64,000 nucleotides of DNA from Flavobacteriales bacterium (GCA_016788205.1 JAEUTA010000025.1:186001-250000), one strand, 5' to 3'. Counted from the stretch's first letter, positions 9,409-19,054 are shown. Translations and numbers: made by a program. Notes: a model not told the origin generated them from the sequence alone.

Positions 9409-9900
9409 ATGGAAGTGAGCGAGTTGATCGGTCGGACAGTGATGGATGTTCACCAGCATGCGCCCATGAACTCCATGGAAGGTTGGTTGGATGAAGGCGA
9501 TGTGTGGCTCACCTTGAATGGAGGCACGGTGGTGGGCGTGCCGTTCGCACTGGAAGGAGAGGTGCACGTGCGGACGATACCTCCTGAAGCCGGATCGATC
9601 TTTCCCGCGCAACGCGCCGTGCGCCGCGGCTATCGAAGATGCTGGATGTTCTGGAACCCGTTCACGGAAAAGACGGAATTGGACATCAGCGAACTACGCG
9701 GTCAGCGCATCGTTGATGTGATCACCGTGAGCGATGAGCGCTATGCGTACATCACCCTCGGGAGCGGAAGCCTCATCAGCATGAACAGTGTGGCTCCGCA
9801 TGGCACTGGAGCCGCTGGCGTAGAGTTGGTGCGCACCCTCCGGGAGTTGGAGGAACGTTGGGGCGGAGACGTGCAACGCCTCAGCCAGCGCACGAGGTGA
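9409..9900 (+). CDS. Hypothetical protein with an internal duplication
   Basis: I do not recognise this 163-residue, probably cytoplasmic protein; no signal peptide or membrane helix is visible. It contains two related halves: LIGRTVMDVHQH followed by GDVWLTLNGGTVVGVP (residues about 5-45), and LRGQRIVDVITV followed by RYAYITLGSGSLISM (about 87-125). This suggests two copies of a small beta-rich unit. The start at 9409 (MEVSELIG) was chosen because this start brings the first repeat close to the N-terminus; an in-frame ATG at 9331 would add an unlikely leader. It lies 13 bases from the convergent ppsA gene. Confidence 0.7.
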   Translation: MEVSELIGRTVMDVHQHAPMNSMEGWLDEGDVWLTLNGGTVVGVPFALEGEVHVRTIPPEAGSIFPAQRAVRRGYRRCWMFWNPFTEKTELDISELRGQRIVDVITVSDERYAYITLGSGSLISMNSVAPHGTGAAGVELVRTLRELEERWGGDVQRLSQRTR

Positions 9901-9913
9901 AGGCTGGTCTTAC

Positions 9914-12412
9914 CTAGACCTTCATACCATTCTTCCCCGCCAGCGTCTTCTCCACCTCCGCGATCGCCCTCCGCGTTTTCAGCAACGAATCCGGCGTAAC
10001 GCTTATGGTATCGATGCCGAGTTCCACCAGGAACTGCGCGAAGTCGGGGAAGTCGCTCGGCCCTTGCCCGCAGATGCCGACTTTGGTCTTGGTGCGTTTG
10101 GCGGTCTGGATCAACATCCGCAGCATGCCTTTCACGGCCTCGTTGCGTTCGTCGTAGATGTGGCTCACCAACGCGCTGTCGCGGTCCAGGCCGAGGGTGA
10201 GCTGCGTGAGATCATTGCTGCCGATGGAGAAGCCATCGATGTACTGACTGAACTCCTCGGCGAGGATGATGTTGCTGGGCACCTCGGCCATGAGGTAGAG
10301 CTCCAGGCCCTCCTTGCCGCGCACCAGGCCGTATTCCTCCATCACGCCCTTCACCTTCTTCAGTTCTTCCACGGTGCGGCAGAAGGGGATCATCACCACC
10401 ACGTTCTTCAGGCCCATCTTCTCACGCACGCGGCGGATGGCCTTGCACTCCAGGCCGAAGGCCTCCTTGTACGTTTCGCTGTAGTAGCGGGAAGCGCCGC
10501 GCCAGCCGATCATCGGGTTCTCCTCCTCGGGCTCGAAGTGCTCGCCGCCGAGCAGGTTCTTGTACTCGTTGCTCTTGAAGTCGCTGAAGCGGACGATCAC
10601 CTTGTTGGGGTAGAAGGCCGCCGCGATCTTGGCGATGCCGTAGCTGAGTCGCTTCACAAAGAAGGTCTCCTCGTCCTCGTAGCCATTGATCAGGTAGCTG
10701 ATCTTGCCGCTGAGCGTGTGGTCGCCGAGCTCCTTGTGTTGCAACAGCGCGAGCGGGTGCGCCTGGATGTAGTTGTTGATGATGAACTCCTCGCGGGCGA
10801 GGCCCACACCGGCGTTCGGCAGGTGCGCGAACTTGAAGGCGAGGTCCGGGCTGGCCACGTTGAGCATGATGGGCGTCTTCGTGTCCGGCATGTCCGAGAG
10901 CAACGTCTCTTCCTTGTGGAAGGGGATGATGCCGCTGTAGATCACGCCGGTGTCGCCCTCGCAGCAACTGGCGGTCACCTCCATGCCGGTATCAAGCAGG
11001 TCGGTGGCGTTGCCGCAACCGACAATGGCCGGCACACCCATTTCACGCGCGACGATCGCCGCGTGGCAGGTGCGGCCACCCTTGTTGGTGATGATGGCGC
11101 TGGCCTTCTTCATGATCGGCTCCCAATCCGGGTCGGTCATGTCTGTGACGAGCACATCACCTTGTTGGAAGTCCTTGCCGTCGGTATCGCCGCCGCGGCC
11201 ATCCAGGCTGAAGAGGATGCGCACTTTTCCGGAACCGATGCGGTCGCCGATGGCGATGCCGGTGGTAATGACCGGGTGCTTCTTTTTCTCCGTGGGCGGC
11301 AGCGCGGCGTCAGGGTTCAGGATCTTGTATTCCACCACGCGGTCCGTGGCCTTGCGGCTGTGGATGGTCTCGGGGCGCGCCTGCACGATGAAGAGCTGCT
11401 TGCTCAATCCGTCCACGGCCCACTCCACGTCCATGGGGCACCAGTGGCCCTTCTTGTCGCTATAATACTTCTCGATGGCGGCCACGCTGCGCGCGATCTC
11501 CAACGCCTGGTCGTCGCTGATGCAGAAACGATGGCGTTGCGCACGTTCGATGGGGATGGTGGACGTGGGCTTTCCGGGCTCCACACCATAGACCATTTTG
11601 CGATCCTTGTTGCCGAGCTTCTTCTCGATGATGCTGCTGAAGCCCTCGGCCAGCGTGGGCTTGAAGACCAGGAATTCGTCCGGGCTCACAGCGCCCTGCA
11701 CCACCATTTCACCCAGGCCGTAGCTGCCGTTTATGAGCACCACGTCCTTGAAGCCGCTCTCGGTATCGAGTGAGAAGGCCACGCCGCTGCTGCCCACATC
11801 GGATCGCACCATCTTCTGGATGCCCACGCTGAGGCCCACCTGGAAGTGGTCGTAACCGAGGCTTTCGCGGTACACGATGGCACGATCGGTGAAAAGCGAG
11901 GCGAAGCAGTTGCGCACGGCACTGATCAGGTCCTGGTGCCCACGGATGTTGAGGAAGGTCTCCTGCTGTCCGGCGAACGAGGCGTCCGGAAGGTCTTCAG
12001 CTGTAGCGCTGGAACGCACGGCCACGTCGGTGGCTTCCTGGCCGTATTGCTGGCTCATCTCGTCGTAGCGCGCGAGGATACCCTTCCAGATCTCCTCGGG
12101 GAACTTGCCGTTCTTGATGAGCGTGCGCACGGCGAGACCGGTGCGGCGGATGTTCTCCACGTCGTCCACATCCAGGCCCGCCACGATGTCGCGGATCTTC
12201 TGGTCGAGGACGTTGTGCGCGATGAAGGCCTCGTAGCTCGCCACGGTGACCACGAAGCCGCCGGGCACTTTCACGCCGAGCTTCCCGAGGTTCTGGATCA
12301 TCTCCCCCAGGCTGGCGTTCTTACCGCCCACGGTGGGGATGTCGCTGAGTTCAACTTCGTGGAGCCACTTCAGGTAGGGGGCTTGGGACATGCTGGTCGG
12401 GGTGGGATGCAA
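9914..12412 (-). CDS. ppsA: Phosphoenolpyruvate synthase
   Basis: This 832-residue enzyme converts pyruvate, ATP and water to phosphoenolpyruvate, AMP and phosphate, allowing gluconeogenesis from pyruvate. The N-terminal ATP-binding domain has VGGKNASLGEM and VRSSATAEDLPDASFAGQQE. The swivelling phosphohistidine domain has GGRTCHAAIVAREMGVPA with the catalytic His near residue 446. The C-terminal PEP/pyruvate barrel ends with SIGSNDLTQLTLG and the catalytic Cys in GICGQGPSD. Length is typical of the family (near 800), and the synthase-type rather than dikinase architecture is inferred from the order and spacing of these blocks. A second ATG at 12391 (MSQAPYL) is an equally plausible start. 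A near-consensus -7 element (AACCTTTG) lies at 12456-12449. Confidence 0.95.
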   Translation of the reverse strand: MHPTPTSMSQAPYLKWLHEVELSDIPTVGGKNASLGEMIQNLGKLGVKVPGGFVVTVASYEAFIAHNVLDQKIRDIVAGLDVDDVENIRRTGLAVRTLIKNGKFPEEIWKGILARYDEMSQQYGQEATDVAVRSSATAEDLPDASFAGQQETFLNIRGHQDLISAVRNCFASLFTDRAIVYRESLGYDHFQVGLSVGIQKMVRSDVGSSGVAFSLDTESGFKDVVLINGSYGLGEMVVQGAVSPDEFLVFKPTLAEGFSSIIEKKLGNKDRKMVYGVEPGKPTSTIPIERAQRHRFCISDDQALEIARSVAAIEKYYSDKKGHWCPMDVEWAVDGLSKQLFIVQARPETIHSRKATDRVVEYKILNPDAALPPTEKKKHPVITTGIAIGDRIGSGKVRILFSLDGRGGDTDGKDFQQGDVLVTDMTDPDWEPIMKKASAIITNKGGRTCHAAIVAREMGVPAIVGCGNATDLLDTGMEVTASCCEGDTGVIYSGIIPFHKEETLLSDMPDTKTPIMLNVASPDLAFKFAHLPNAGVGLAREEFIINNYIQAHPLALLQHKELGDHTLSGKISYLINGYEDEETFFVKRLSYGIAKIAAAFYPNKVIVRFSDFKSNEYKNLLGGEHFEPEEENPMIGWRGASRYYSETYKEAFGLECKAIRRVREKMGLKNVVVMIPFCRTVEELKKVKGVMEEYGLVRGKEGLELYLMAEVPSNIILAEEFSQYIDGFSIGSNDLTQLTLGLDRDSALVSHIYDERNEAVKGMLRMLIQTAKRTKTKVGICGQGPSDFPDFAQFLVELGIDTISVTPDSLLKTRRAIAEVEKTLAGKNGMKV

Positions 12413-12710
12413 CGCTCTATAGACGAAGCCTTCAACGAAAGGTCATCACAAAGGTTGGAACCGTTCATCGGTCAGGGCTGGACGACCGTCCCAAGGGTGT
12501 CCGATGGCGGCTCAGCGGGAACAGTCCCTTGGAAGGGGATCGAGTGTGGAACATGGTGGGTGCAGCACGGAGTGCGACGACAACAACCTTTTCCATGGAC
12601 GCGCTGCCGGGGTTGGATCCTCCTACACCGGCAAGATGTCCTCTAGCCGGTGCCACCTGGTGGGCAACGCCGCGAACAGGCCGGGCGTCACGAAAACACG
12701 ACTACCGACC
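12413..12710. other. Intergenic region between divergent ppsA and FG-GAP gene
   Basis: About 300 bases without a convincing gene. It contains the probable ppsA promoter (AACCTTTG at 12456-12449 on the minus strand). A frame open into the downstream gene has no signal-peptide-compatible start. I see no RNA gene, riboswitch or strong hairpin here. Confidence 0.5.
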
Positions 12711-14699
12711 ATGAAGACAGCCCTACTCACCCTCGCGACCCTCGCACTCCTTGCACGAGCCACTGCGCAACAGGATTGTTCCATGGCACTGGCCGTGGGT
12801 CTGGGTGTGCATCAGGTAGCTGCCGTGGACGGTGCAGTGCCCGACGCGCCCCGCTGTGCGAACCATGATCAGGGCGCTGCGTCACATGCGGCTTGGTTCA
12901 GCTTCACGGCGACCAACGATACGATCGTACACATTACGACCGATGTGAGCGGGCAACCGCAGGTGGACACACGCTTCCATGTGTACACGGGCGGATGTGA
13001 TGCGCTCCAGTGCGTGGTCGGGAACGATAATGGAGGCGCCAACGGCACTTCAAGAGCCGCGTTCGAGGCGCTCCAAGGAGAGACCTACTACATCGTTTTC
13101 GACGATCGTTGGTCGGCTTCAGGGTTCAGTTTCCTGTTGGAGGAGATCTTCTATTCCGTTGCCAACATGGAGAGTTACGTACAGTTCCAAAGCACGTTCA
13201 TGAACATCCAAGGCGCACCATTGGCAGTGGTGGATATGAACAATGATGGTCTGGATGATGCCATCGGTGTCACACAGACGCTCATCCACATCAACTATCA
13301 ATTACCGGATGGTGCCGGATTCGATCCGATCGGATATCCGACCGAGTATGCCTCCTATCCTGCTTCGTGGAGCTTGTGCGCAGGGGACTTGGACGGCAAC
13401 GGATACAAAGATCTGCTCTATGGGGGCGGTTCAGGCGTCTCGTTCATGTATGCGGTGGATGGCGGCCAGGGCTTCCAGCATAGGTCCACGCCGGAGTATG
13501 TGTTCAGCCAACGGTCCAACATGGTGGATATCGACAACGATGGCAACCTCGATGCCTTCGTGTGCCACGATGTCGCTCCGAACGTGTTCTACATGAACAA
13601 TAGCGATGGACAGCTGACCTTCGCACAGGGTGGCTTGGGCAACAGTTGTGGGAACTATGGGTCCATCTGGATGGACTACGACAACGATGGTGATATGGAC
13701 CTCTACATCGCCAAGTGCGGTTGCGATCCGATCGACGTCCTCATGCGCAACGATGGAAACGGTGAGTTCATGCAGGTTCCGGGTCCATTGGGTCCGGTGG
13801 ACTACCACCAGAGTTGGAGCAGCGCATGGGGCGATCTGGACAATGATGGAGATATGGATGCGGTGATCGGGGGCAGTTCCAGCCCGCAGCATCACCTCAT
13901 GCGGAATGATGGCAACGGTATTTTCACCGATATCACAGCCGGGTCCGGTATCGACGCGTTCTTCGGGCAGGGTATAGAGTGGGTCACCCACGATCTTAAT
14001 AACGACGGAAGGCTCGACATTCTCGGTGCAGGCTCGTTGTTGGTGAATCTGGGCGAGATGCGTTTCGGTTGGAACTCGTGGTATCCCGGAGTTGGCGGCG
14101 TGGGTGATCTGAACGGTGACGGATCACTTGACGTGTTCGGCTATTCCGGTGTCCAGTTCGCTGTTCCGAATGGCAACCATTGGTCCCGTGTGGCACTGCA
14201 CGGTACCGTGAGCAACCGAGATGGTATCGGCGCAAGGGTGACCGTGGAAAGTGCGCTCGGCTCTCAGGTCCGTGAGGTCCGCAGTGGCGAAGGCTTCAAG
14301 TACATGAGCAGCTTGATGCCCCATTTCGGCCTAGGGCCCGATACGCAGATCGACCGCATCATCGTGCGTTGGCCGTCGGGTATCGTGCAGGAGATGGAGA
14401 CACCCTACATCGATCAGGTTGTCCACATCACAGAGCCAGTGAATACGGCTGTCTCCGATGGCCCGCACGTTCCCGTCCTGGGCGTATATCCGAACCCTGG
14501 CAGCGATCGACTCACCTTCTCCGGCGTTCAAGTGAAGTCGGGAATGGCCGTGCGTATCACCGACATGACCGGTCGTGTCGTTGGGCAGCACCTTGTCATG
14601 GACGGAAGCATGCCGATCGGCGATCTGGCCCCGGGGATGTATTCTGCCGGAATGCTGTTGAACGGGTCGTCGGTGGAGCTTCGATTCCGCAAAGAATGA
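12711..14699 (+). CDS. Secreted FG-GAP/VCBS-repeat, ASPIC/UnbV protein with T9SS sorting domain
   Basis: This 662-residue exported protein begins with a clear signal peptide (MKTALLTLATLALLARATAQ), which fixes the start. Residues about 170-480 carry calcium-binding-type FG-GAP/VCBS repeats, for example VDIDNDGNLDAF, MDYDNDGDMDLYI, GDLDNDGDMDAVIGG and HDLNNDGRLDILG, predicted to build a beta-propeller. An ASPIC/UnbV (CRTAC1-like) domain follows (DGIGARVTVES, IDRIIVRWPSG), then a T9SS type A sorting domain (GVYPNPGSDRLTFSG). It is expected on the cell surface or outside the cell. Adhesion or carbohydrate/protein binding is typical of such propellers, but no ligand can be named. A rho-independent terminator follows 15 bases downstream. 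Confidence 0.88.
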   Translation: MKTALLTLATLALLARATAQQDCSMALAVGLGVHQVAAVDGAVPDAPRCANHDQGAASHAAWFSFTATNDTIVHITTDVSGQPQVDTRFHVYTGGCDALQCVVGNDNGGANGTSRAAFEALQGETYYIVFDDRWSASGFSFLLEEIFYSVANMESYVQFQSTFMNIQGAPLAVVDMNNDGLDDAIGVTQTLIHINYQLPDGAGFDPIGYPTEYASYPASWSLCAGDLDGNGYKDLLYGGGSGVSFMYAVDGGQGFQHRSTPEYVFSQRSNMVDIDNDGNLDAFVCHDVAPNVFYMNNSDGQLTFAQGGLGNSCGNYGSIWMDYDNDGDMDLYIAKCGCDPIDVLMRNDGNGEFMQVPGPLGPVDYHQSWSSAWGDLDNDGDMDAVIGGSSSPQHHLMRNDGNGIFTDITAGSGIDAFFGQGIEWVTHDLNNDGRLDILGAGSLLVNLGEMRFGWNSWYPGVGGVGDLNGDGSLDVFGYSGVQFAVPNGNHWSRVALHGTVSNRDGIGARVTVESALGSQVREVRSGEGFKYMSSLMPHFGLGPDTQIDRIIVRWPSGIVQEMETPYIDQVVHITEPVNTAVSDGPHVPVLGVYPNPGSDRLTFSGVQVKSGMAVRITDMTGRVVGQHLVMDGSMPIGDLAPGMYSAGMLLNGSSVELRFRKE

Positions 14700-14714
14700 A
14701 GCTTCTTGGCGCGT

Positions 14715-14748
14715 AAGGCCGGTCATGGGAACATGGCCTGGCTTTTTT
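14715..14748 (+). terminator. Rho-independent terminator after the FG-GAP gene
   Basis: An imperfect stem AAGGCCGGTCATG/CATGGCCTGGCTT with one bulged T and a GGAA loop is followed by a run of T residues. It sits 15 bases after the stop codon. Confidence 0.75.
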
Positions 14749-14793
14749 CTTCGTCTGGATAGGGGTTAAGGTGGGCGTCGTTGTCGTAAGGTC

Positions 14794-15474
14794 ATGAACA
14801 CGACATTCAACACCCCGCGCACATGGATCATGGGCTTTGCGATCGCTGCCTTGGTCTCCATGACGCAAGCACAAGGAACGGACCGCACACCTCGCACGCT
14901 GTTCGGTAGCGATCAGGAGATCGATCACGGCGGTTGGGGAGGCCCCAGTACGCACTTCACCAGGGTCATGGGGCGTGAAGCATTGCTGGTAGGGGCCCGC
15001 GGTGGCTGGCTCATCGATCATGGTATCACCATCGGCATAGCAGGCCACGGTCTGGTCACCGATATGCCGAACAAGGAATACGATTCCTACCGCCTCGCTT
15101 TCGGCGACAGTCTACGCCGCGGAAGTCAATTCCGGATGGGTTACGGTGGTCTGTTCATCGAACCCATCATTGCGCCGATGAGCCCGGTACACATCAGTGT
15201 GCCCATCCTCGTTGGTGCCGGAGGTTGCGGATATCAGACCTACGCCCGTCAAGCGGTCCAAGACGATATCGATCCATTCCAGTCTCAGGGTGATGGCCAG
15301 GCTTTCTTCGTGGTTGAACCCGGTATTGAACTGGAGATCAATGTGATCAAACTCGTTCGCCTCGGCGTTGGCGCTTCGTACCGCTACACTACCGATATAC
15401 GCCTGCCCGAGACACCCAAGGATGCACTGCGCGGTTTCAATGCCGGTATCAGCGTGAAGGTGGGTTGCTTCTGA
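14794..15474 (+). CDS. Putative outer-membrane/exported beta-barrel protein
   Basis: This 226-residue protein has an N-terminal hydrophobic segment ending in VSMTQAQ that looks like a signal peptide. Alternating amphipathic strands rich in Gly and aromatic residues follow, such as ALLVGARGGWLIDHGITIGIAGHGL, FRMGYGGLFIEP and VRLGVGASYRYTT. The terminal aromatic (VGCF) is compatible with an outer-membrane barrel. There is no sorting domain and no recognised enzyme motif. It follows the terminator of the FG-GAP gene, so it has its own promoter, and it lies 62 bases before the M1 peptidase gene. Function unknown. Confidence 0.75.
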   Translation: MNTTFNTPRTWIMGFAIAALVSMTQAQGTDRTPRTLFGSDQEIDHGGWGGPSTHFTRVMGREALLVGARGGWLIDHGITIGIAGHGLVTDMPNKEYDSYRLAFGDSLRRGSQFRMGYGGLFIEPIIAPMSPVHISVPILVGAGGCGYQTYARQAVQDDIDPFQSQGDGQAFFVVEPGIELEINVIKLVRLGVGASYRYTTDIRLPETPKDALRGFNAGISVKVGCF

Positions 15475-15536
15475 AACGCGGACATTCGAGGAGATCATTC
15501 GGAGGGCAGAGCGGAGGGAAAACGTAGTTTCGGCCT

Positions 15537-17999
15537 ATGACGCATCGGCTCCGCTCCCTCATGTATCCTCGCGTTCTCATTACGGCCACCACCTTCGGTC
15601 TGGGCACGGTGGCTTTGGCTCAGCCGCATGCGTTCGGCTGCCACTACTTCCGCAACCTGCCCGGACCGTTGCAGTACGGTGCCGGGGTGCGCGAGCAGAT
15701 AGATGAGACCATTGCCCGCAGCGATTCCTTCGATATCCTCCACTACGACATCTCGCTGGACCTCACCGCGTTCCAAGCGAACGCCTTCAAAGCGGTCACC
15801 GAAGTGAGTTTCGCACCGCGCCTGCCAGCCCTCGACCATATCCGTTTCGACCTCTTTGCACTTACGGTTGATTCGGTAAGCGATGGCAATGGACCGCTGG
15901 CTTTCGCGCATGACGGTTCATACTTGGACGTGCAGCTGGGTGTGGCCGGTGCTGTTGGCGAAGAACGGGCATTGACCGTTTACTACCACGGAACACCCCA
16001 TCGCGATCCGGACTGGGGTGGTTTCTACTACGAGGGCGGTTACATGTACAACCTGGGCATCGGACTGTCCACCATACCGCCCAACTTCGGGAAAGTCTGG
16101 TACCCCTGCTTCGACAGTTTCGTGGAACGCGCGAGCTATACCTACCATGTGAAAAGCAAGGGCATTTATCGACTGCATGGGCAGGGAGACTTCCTGGGCG
16201 AGACGCAATTGGCCGGTGACACGGTGGTCCGCTCGTTCTCATTGCCGCAGGAGATCCCGACGCATATCAGCGCCGTGGCCGTGGCGGCCTATGTGGACAG
16301 CGATTATGTACATACGGGCATCAATGGGGACATCCCTGTTAGGCTGAGCGCGAAAGCTGGGGATCTTAGCGCCATGGTGGACCGCTTCCAACAACTGGGA
16401 TCGGCCATCGACGTTTGCGAACATTGGTACGGACCCTATCCGTACGATCGTGTTGGCTATGTGCTTACCACGGATGGTGCCTTGGAGATCGCCACCAACA
16501 TCGCCTATCCCGAGTTCATGACCGGGCAGGCCATCCCTGAGAACAGACAGTTGTTCACGCACGAGCTGGGCCATCACTGGTGGGGTGATCATGTTACACC
16601 GCACATCCACAACGACATGTGGTTGAAGGAAGGACCTGCTGAGTACAGCGGCCATCTGGTGGATGAATGGATCTATGGCCGTGAGGAATTCCTGAAGACG
16701 GTGAAGGATAACCACCTGCTCGTACTGCGCACCGCACATTTGGACGATGATGGGTTCCAGCCCATGTCCCCCATGCCTGACCCGGTGATCTACGGTACCC
16801 ACACCTACAAGAAGGGTGCTTCCGTTATGCACAACCTGCGCGGCTACATGGGCGATGAACTTTTCAAACAAGCCATGACCGGTGTGCAGCAAACGCTGGG
16901 TAACGGTAACATGACGTCGGACGGTTTCAAGGCCGCTCTTGAGCAACATTCCGGTCTCGACCTGGATCCGTTCTTCGAGGCGTGGGTGTTCGCCCCGGGG
17001 TTCGCCGTGTTCGAGGTGCGCGATGTGGAGGCTGCCGAGAATGGTGGCACGTGGAACGTAGAGGTGGAAGTGGGTCAGAAACTGCGCGGCGCGACCGTCT
17101 TGCATGGTGAAGTTCCCATGGATATCACGTTCATCGCTGCGGACGGTACAACGGATGAGCAACGCATTACCGTGGGTGGACCCTCCAACAGCGTCGCCCT
17201 GCAGGTTCCGTTCCAACCGATGATGACCGTCCTTGATCGTGCGCACCGATTGAACCAGGCGCGTATGGAGTATGAGATCGAAGTGGCACCAGGCGGAACG
17301 ATCCCCAATGTGTTGCCTTGGGTGGATTTTCGCCTGTACGCCGGCGCGTTGGTCGACACCGCACTGGTCCGTATCGAACACATCTGGTCCGGTGCGGACC
17401 AAGCCCCGCTGGCCGCCGATGTGCAGTCCATCAGCGATGTTCATTACTGGAACGTGGACGGTCTCTGGCCCGAGGGCACGGACTTCAACGCCCGCATCTA
17501 CTACGATGGGGAACAAGCCACATCCATGGACTACGACCTCGTGGGCGGTGTGGAGCCCGGCATGGTCGTACTCTACCGTGCCACACCCCAGGATACCTGG
17601 GTCGTTCATCCGGATCAGACCATCTCCATGGGTAACTCCACCAACGGAAGCGGGTCCATCGCGATCAATAGCCTGCTCAAAGGGCAGTACGCCTTCGGCC
17701 GCTCCACGGAGTTCATCGGTATCGCGGAGGGGGCCGAAACACCGTTACAGCTCACGTTAGGACCTGTTCCAGCGCAGGACCACTTGATGGTCAGTGGTGA
17801 TCTCGATGGGTCGGCGAAGTTGGTGTGGGACATCCTCGGTGCCGATGGGCGCATCATTCAACGTGATATCGCCACGGCCGCGGGAGTATTCAGTAGGACG
17901 ATCGACGTTTCTCGCCTAGCCTCCGGTGCTTATGTGCTCCGTGTGAGCGAAGCGCATGGCAGCCTGGTCGTGGACCGCCGTTTCGAAGTTGTTCGCTGA
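15537..17999 (+). CDS. Secreted M1-family metallopeptidase with T9SS sorting domain
   Basis: This 820-residue zinc aminopeptidase-fold protein has an N-terminal signal region (TATTFGLGTVALAQ). The M1 zinc site is complete: His342-Glu343-x-x-His346 in HELGHHWWGD, and Glu365 in WLKEGPAEY exactly 19 positions later. I do not see a clear GAMEN motif; the equivalent stretch reads TTDGALEIATNIAYPE, so exopeptidase activity is less sure. A catalytic-domain C-terminus near residue 490 is followed by beta-rich regions. The chain ends in a divergent T9SS-like sorting domain (LGPVPAQDHLMVSGD to LASGAYVLRV). It is probably an extracellular or surface peptidase. The next gene starts 2 bases after its stop. 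Confidence 0.9.
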   Translation: MTHRLRSLMYPRVLITATTFGLGTVALAQPHAFGCHYFRNLPGPLQYGAGVREQIDETIARSDSFDILHYDISLDLTAFQANAFKAVTEVSFAPRLPALDHIRFDLFALTVDSVSDGNGPLAFAHDGSYLDVQLGVAGAVGEERALTVYYHGTPHRDPDWGGFYYEGGYMYNLGIGLSTIPPNFGKVWYPCFDSFVERASYTYHVKSKGIYRLHGQGDFLGETQLAGDTVVRSFSLPQEIPTHISAVAVAAYVDSDYVHTGINGDIPVRLSAKAGDLSAMVDRFQQLGSAIDVCEHWYGPYPYDRVGYVLTTDGALEIATNIAYPEFMTGQAIPENRQLFTHELGHHWWGDHVTPHIHNDMWLKEGPAEYSGHLVDEWIYGREEFLKTVKDNHLLVLRTAHLDDDGFQPMSPMPDPVIYGTHTYKKGASVMHNLRGYMGDELFKQAMTGVQQTLGNGNMTSDGFKAALEQHSGLDLDPFFEAWVFAPGFAVFEVRDVEAAENGGTWNVEVEVGQKLRGATVLHGEVPMDITFIAADGTTDEQRITVGGPSNSVALQVPFQPMMTVLDRAHRLNQARMEYEIEVAPGGTIPNVLPWVDFRLYAGALVDTALVRIEHIWSGADQAPLAADVQSISDVHYWNVDGLWPEGTDFNARIYYDGEQATSMDYDLVGGVEPGMVVLYRATPQDTWVVHPDQTISMGNSTNGSGSIAINSLLKGQYAFGRSTEFIGIAEGAETPLQLTLGPVPAQDHLMVSGDLDGSAKLVWDILGADGRIIQRDIATAAGVFSRTIDVSRLASGAYVLRVSEAHGSLVVDRRFEVVR

Positions 18000-18001
18000 A
18001 C

Positions 18002-19054
18002 ATGGCCATCGGTCCACTGGAGGAAGGGCCCTTCAATACCATGGGTCTGCGCAAACCGTTCTATGCGGTGAGCGGCCCGTTGCGCGAATACCTCGTGGCT
18101 CATGGACGCTATGCGGAACTGCCCCTCAGTTACGACGACCTGCGCAGGTACGAAGGGTTGATGCCCGCGCTCGATGCTCGCGGGGGCCAAACGCTGTGGA
18201 ACACCGCGCTCTACCGCCATGGAGAGATCGAGCCGCTGCACCAGCAACTGGTACAGACCTATCAATTGTTGATCGCCGATGGCAAACCCATCGAGCATCT
18301 GCGCGTGGCGAGCATCGATTTCTGCGCTTACGGTAATTCGCAGCCCTTCCGGATCAAGATCCTCAATCAGATCAACGATAACCACGACTATTACTACATC
18401 AAGCGCGCCGATGCCAGCCGCATCTATGGGTTGGAGTTGGAGCATCTGCTTTCGCCGAACCGGATCAACTACAACTACCAGGAGGGCACCCTGGTGGAGG
18501 AGCATATCATCGGCGTGCCCGGCGATTCGTTCATCAACGAGCCGACGCGTTACGGTGGCGATTCGCACGGAGTACGATTGAGCAAGGAGTTCGTCAAGTT
18601 CAACGAGCGCTGCTTCGTACGGCTCCTGGGCGATATGCGAGCCTACAATTTCGTGGTGGACGTGATCCACGACCTGGACCAGGTTCAGTACAGGCTGCGC
18701 AGCATCGACTTCGATCAGCAGTCCTACGAGGGTAGGGCGCGTATGTACCTGCCGCAGTTCTACAAGGAGAACCTACCGTACGTGCGGTATGCCCAGCAGG
18801 TCATTTCAATGGAGACCGCCGAGCAATACCGCACGGAGGAGCGTGCGCTTTTGCGCAAACGGCAGAAGCTCGCCAAGGATCAATTGTTGCCCTTGTTATC
18901 TGTCATGCGGGGTGACGAGTTGTCCACCGCGGAACACACGGCCGCACTGGCACACGACCTGGCGGCGTATCATCAGGATCCCGCGTTCGCACATTGCGGA
19001 AGTATGGGCGAGATACTGGAGCGCCACATGGCCAACTTGCTCGAACGGGACTGA
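18002..19054 (+). CDS. Conserved-looking hypothetical protein with kinase-fold-like motifs
   Basis: I do not recognise a named family for this 350-residue protein, which has no signal peptide and follows the M1 peptidase stop by 2 bases. Motifs in order resemble a divergent protein-kinase/aminoglycoside-kinase fold. A Lys-bearing strand YYYIKRADAS (Lys134) is followed by a helix with acidic residues (LELEHLL). A hinge-like VEEHIIGVPGD comes next, then LLGDMRAYNFVVD, where Asp211 and Asn216 have the D-x4-N spacing of a catalytic loop. RLRSIDFDQQ has Asp236 where the metal-binding DFG would be. The last 100 residues are helical. The kinase assignment is an inference from motif order only; a glycine-rich loop is not evident. 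Confidence 0.8.
   Translation: MAIGPLEEGPFNTMGLRKPFYAVSGPLREYLVAHGRYAELPLSYDDLRRYEGLMPALDARGGQTLWNTALYRHGEIEPLHQQLVQTYQLLIADGKPIEHLRVASIDFCAYGNSQPFRIKILNQINDNHDYYYIKRADASRIYGLELEHLLSPNRINYNYQEGTLVEEHIIGVPGDSFINEPTRYGGDSHGVRLSKEFVKFNERCFVRLLGDMRAYNFVVDVIHDLDQVQYRLRSIDFDQQSYEGRARMYLPQFYKENLPYVRYAQQVISMETAEQYRTEERALLRKRQKLAKDQLLPLLSVMRGDELSTAEHTAALAHDLAAYHQDPAFAHCGSMGEILERHMANLLERD

Noticed and set aside
10064-11773. Long open frame on the plus strand opposite ppsA (569 codons)
   Set aside because: It is antisense to a well conserved gene, has no recognised motif, and is the expected result of high GC and codon bias in the opposite strand.
16239-17609. Minus-strand frame of 456 codons opposite the M1 peptidase
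   Set aside because: Shadow of a conserved gene; low-complexity His/Arg content.
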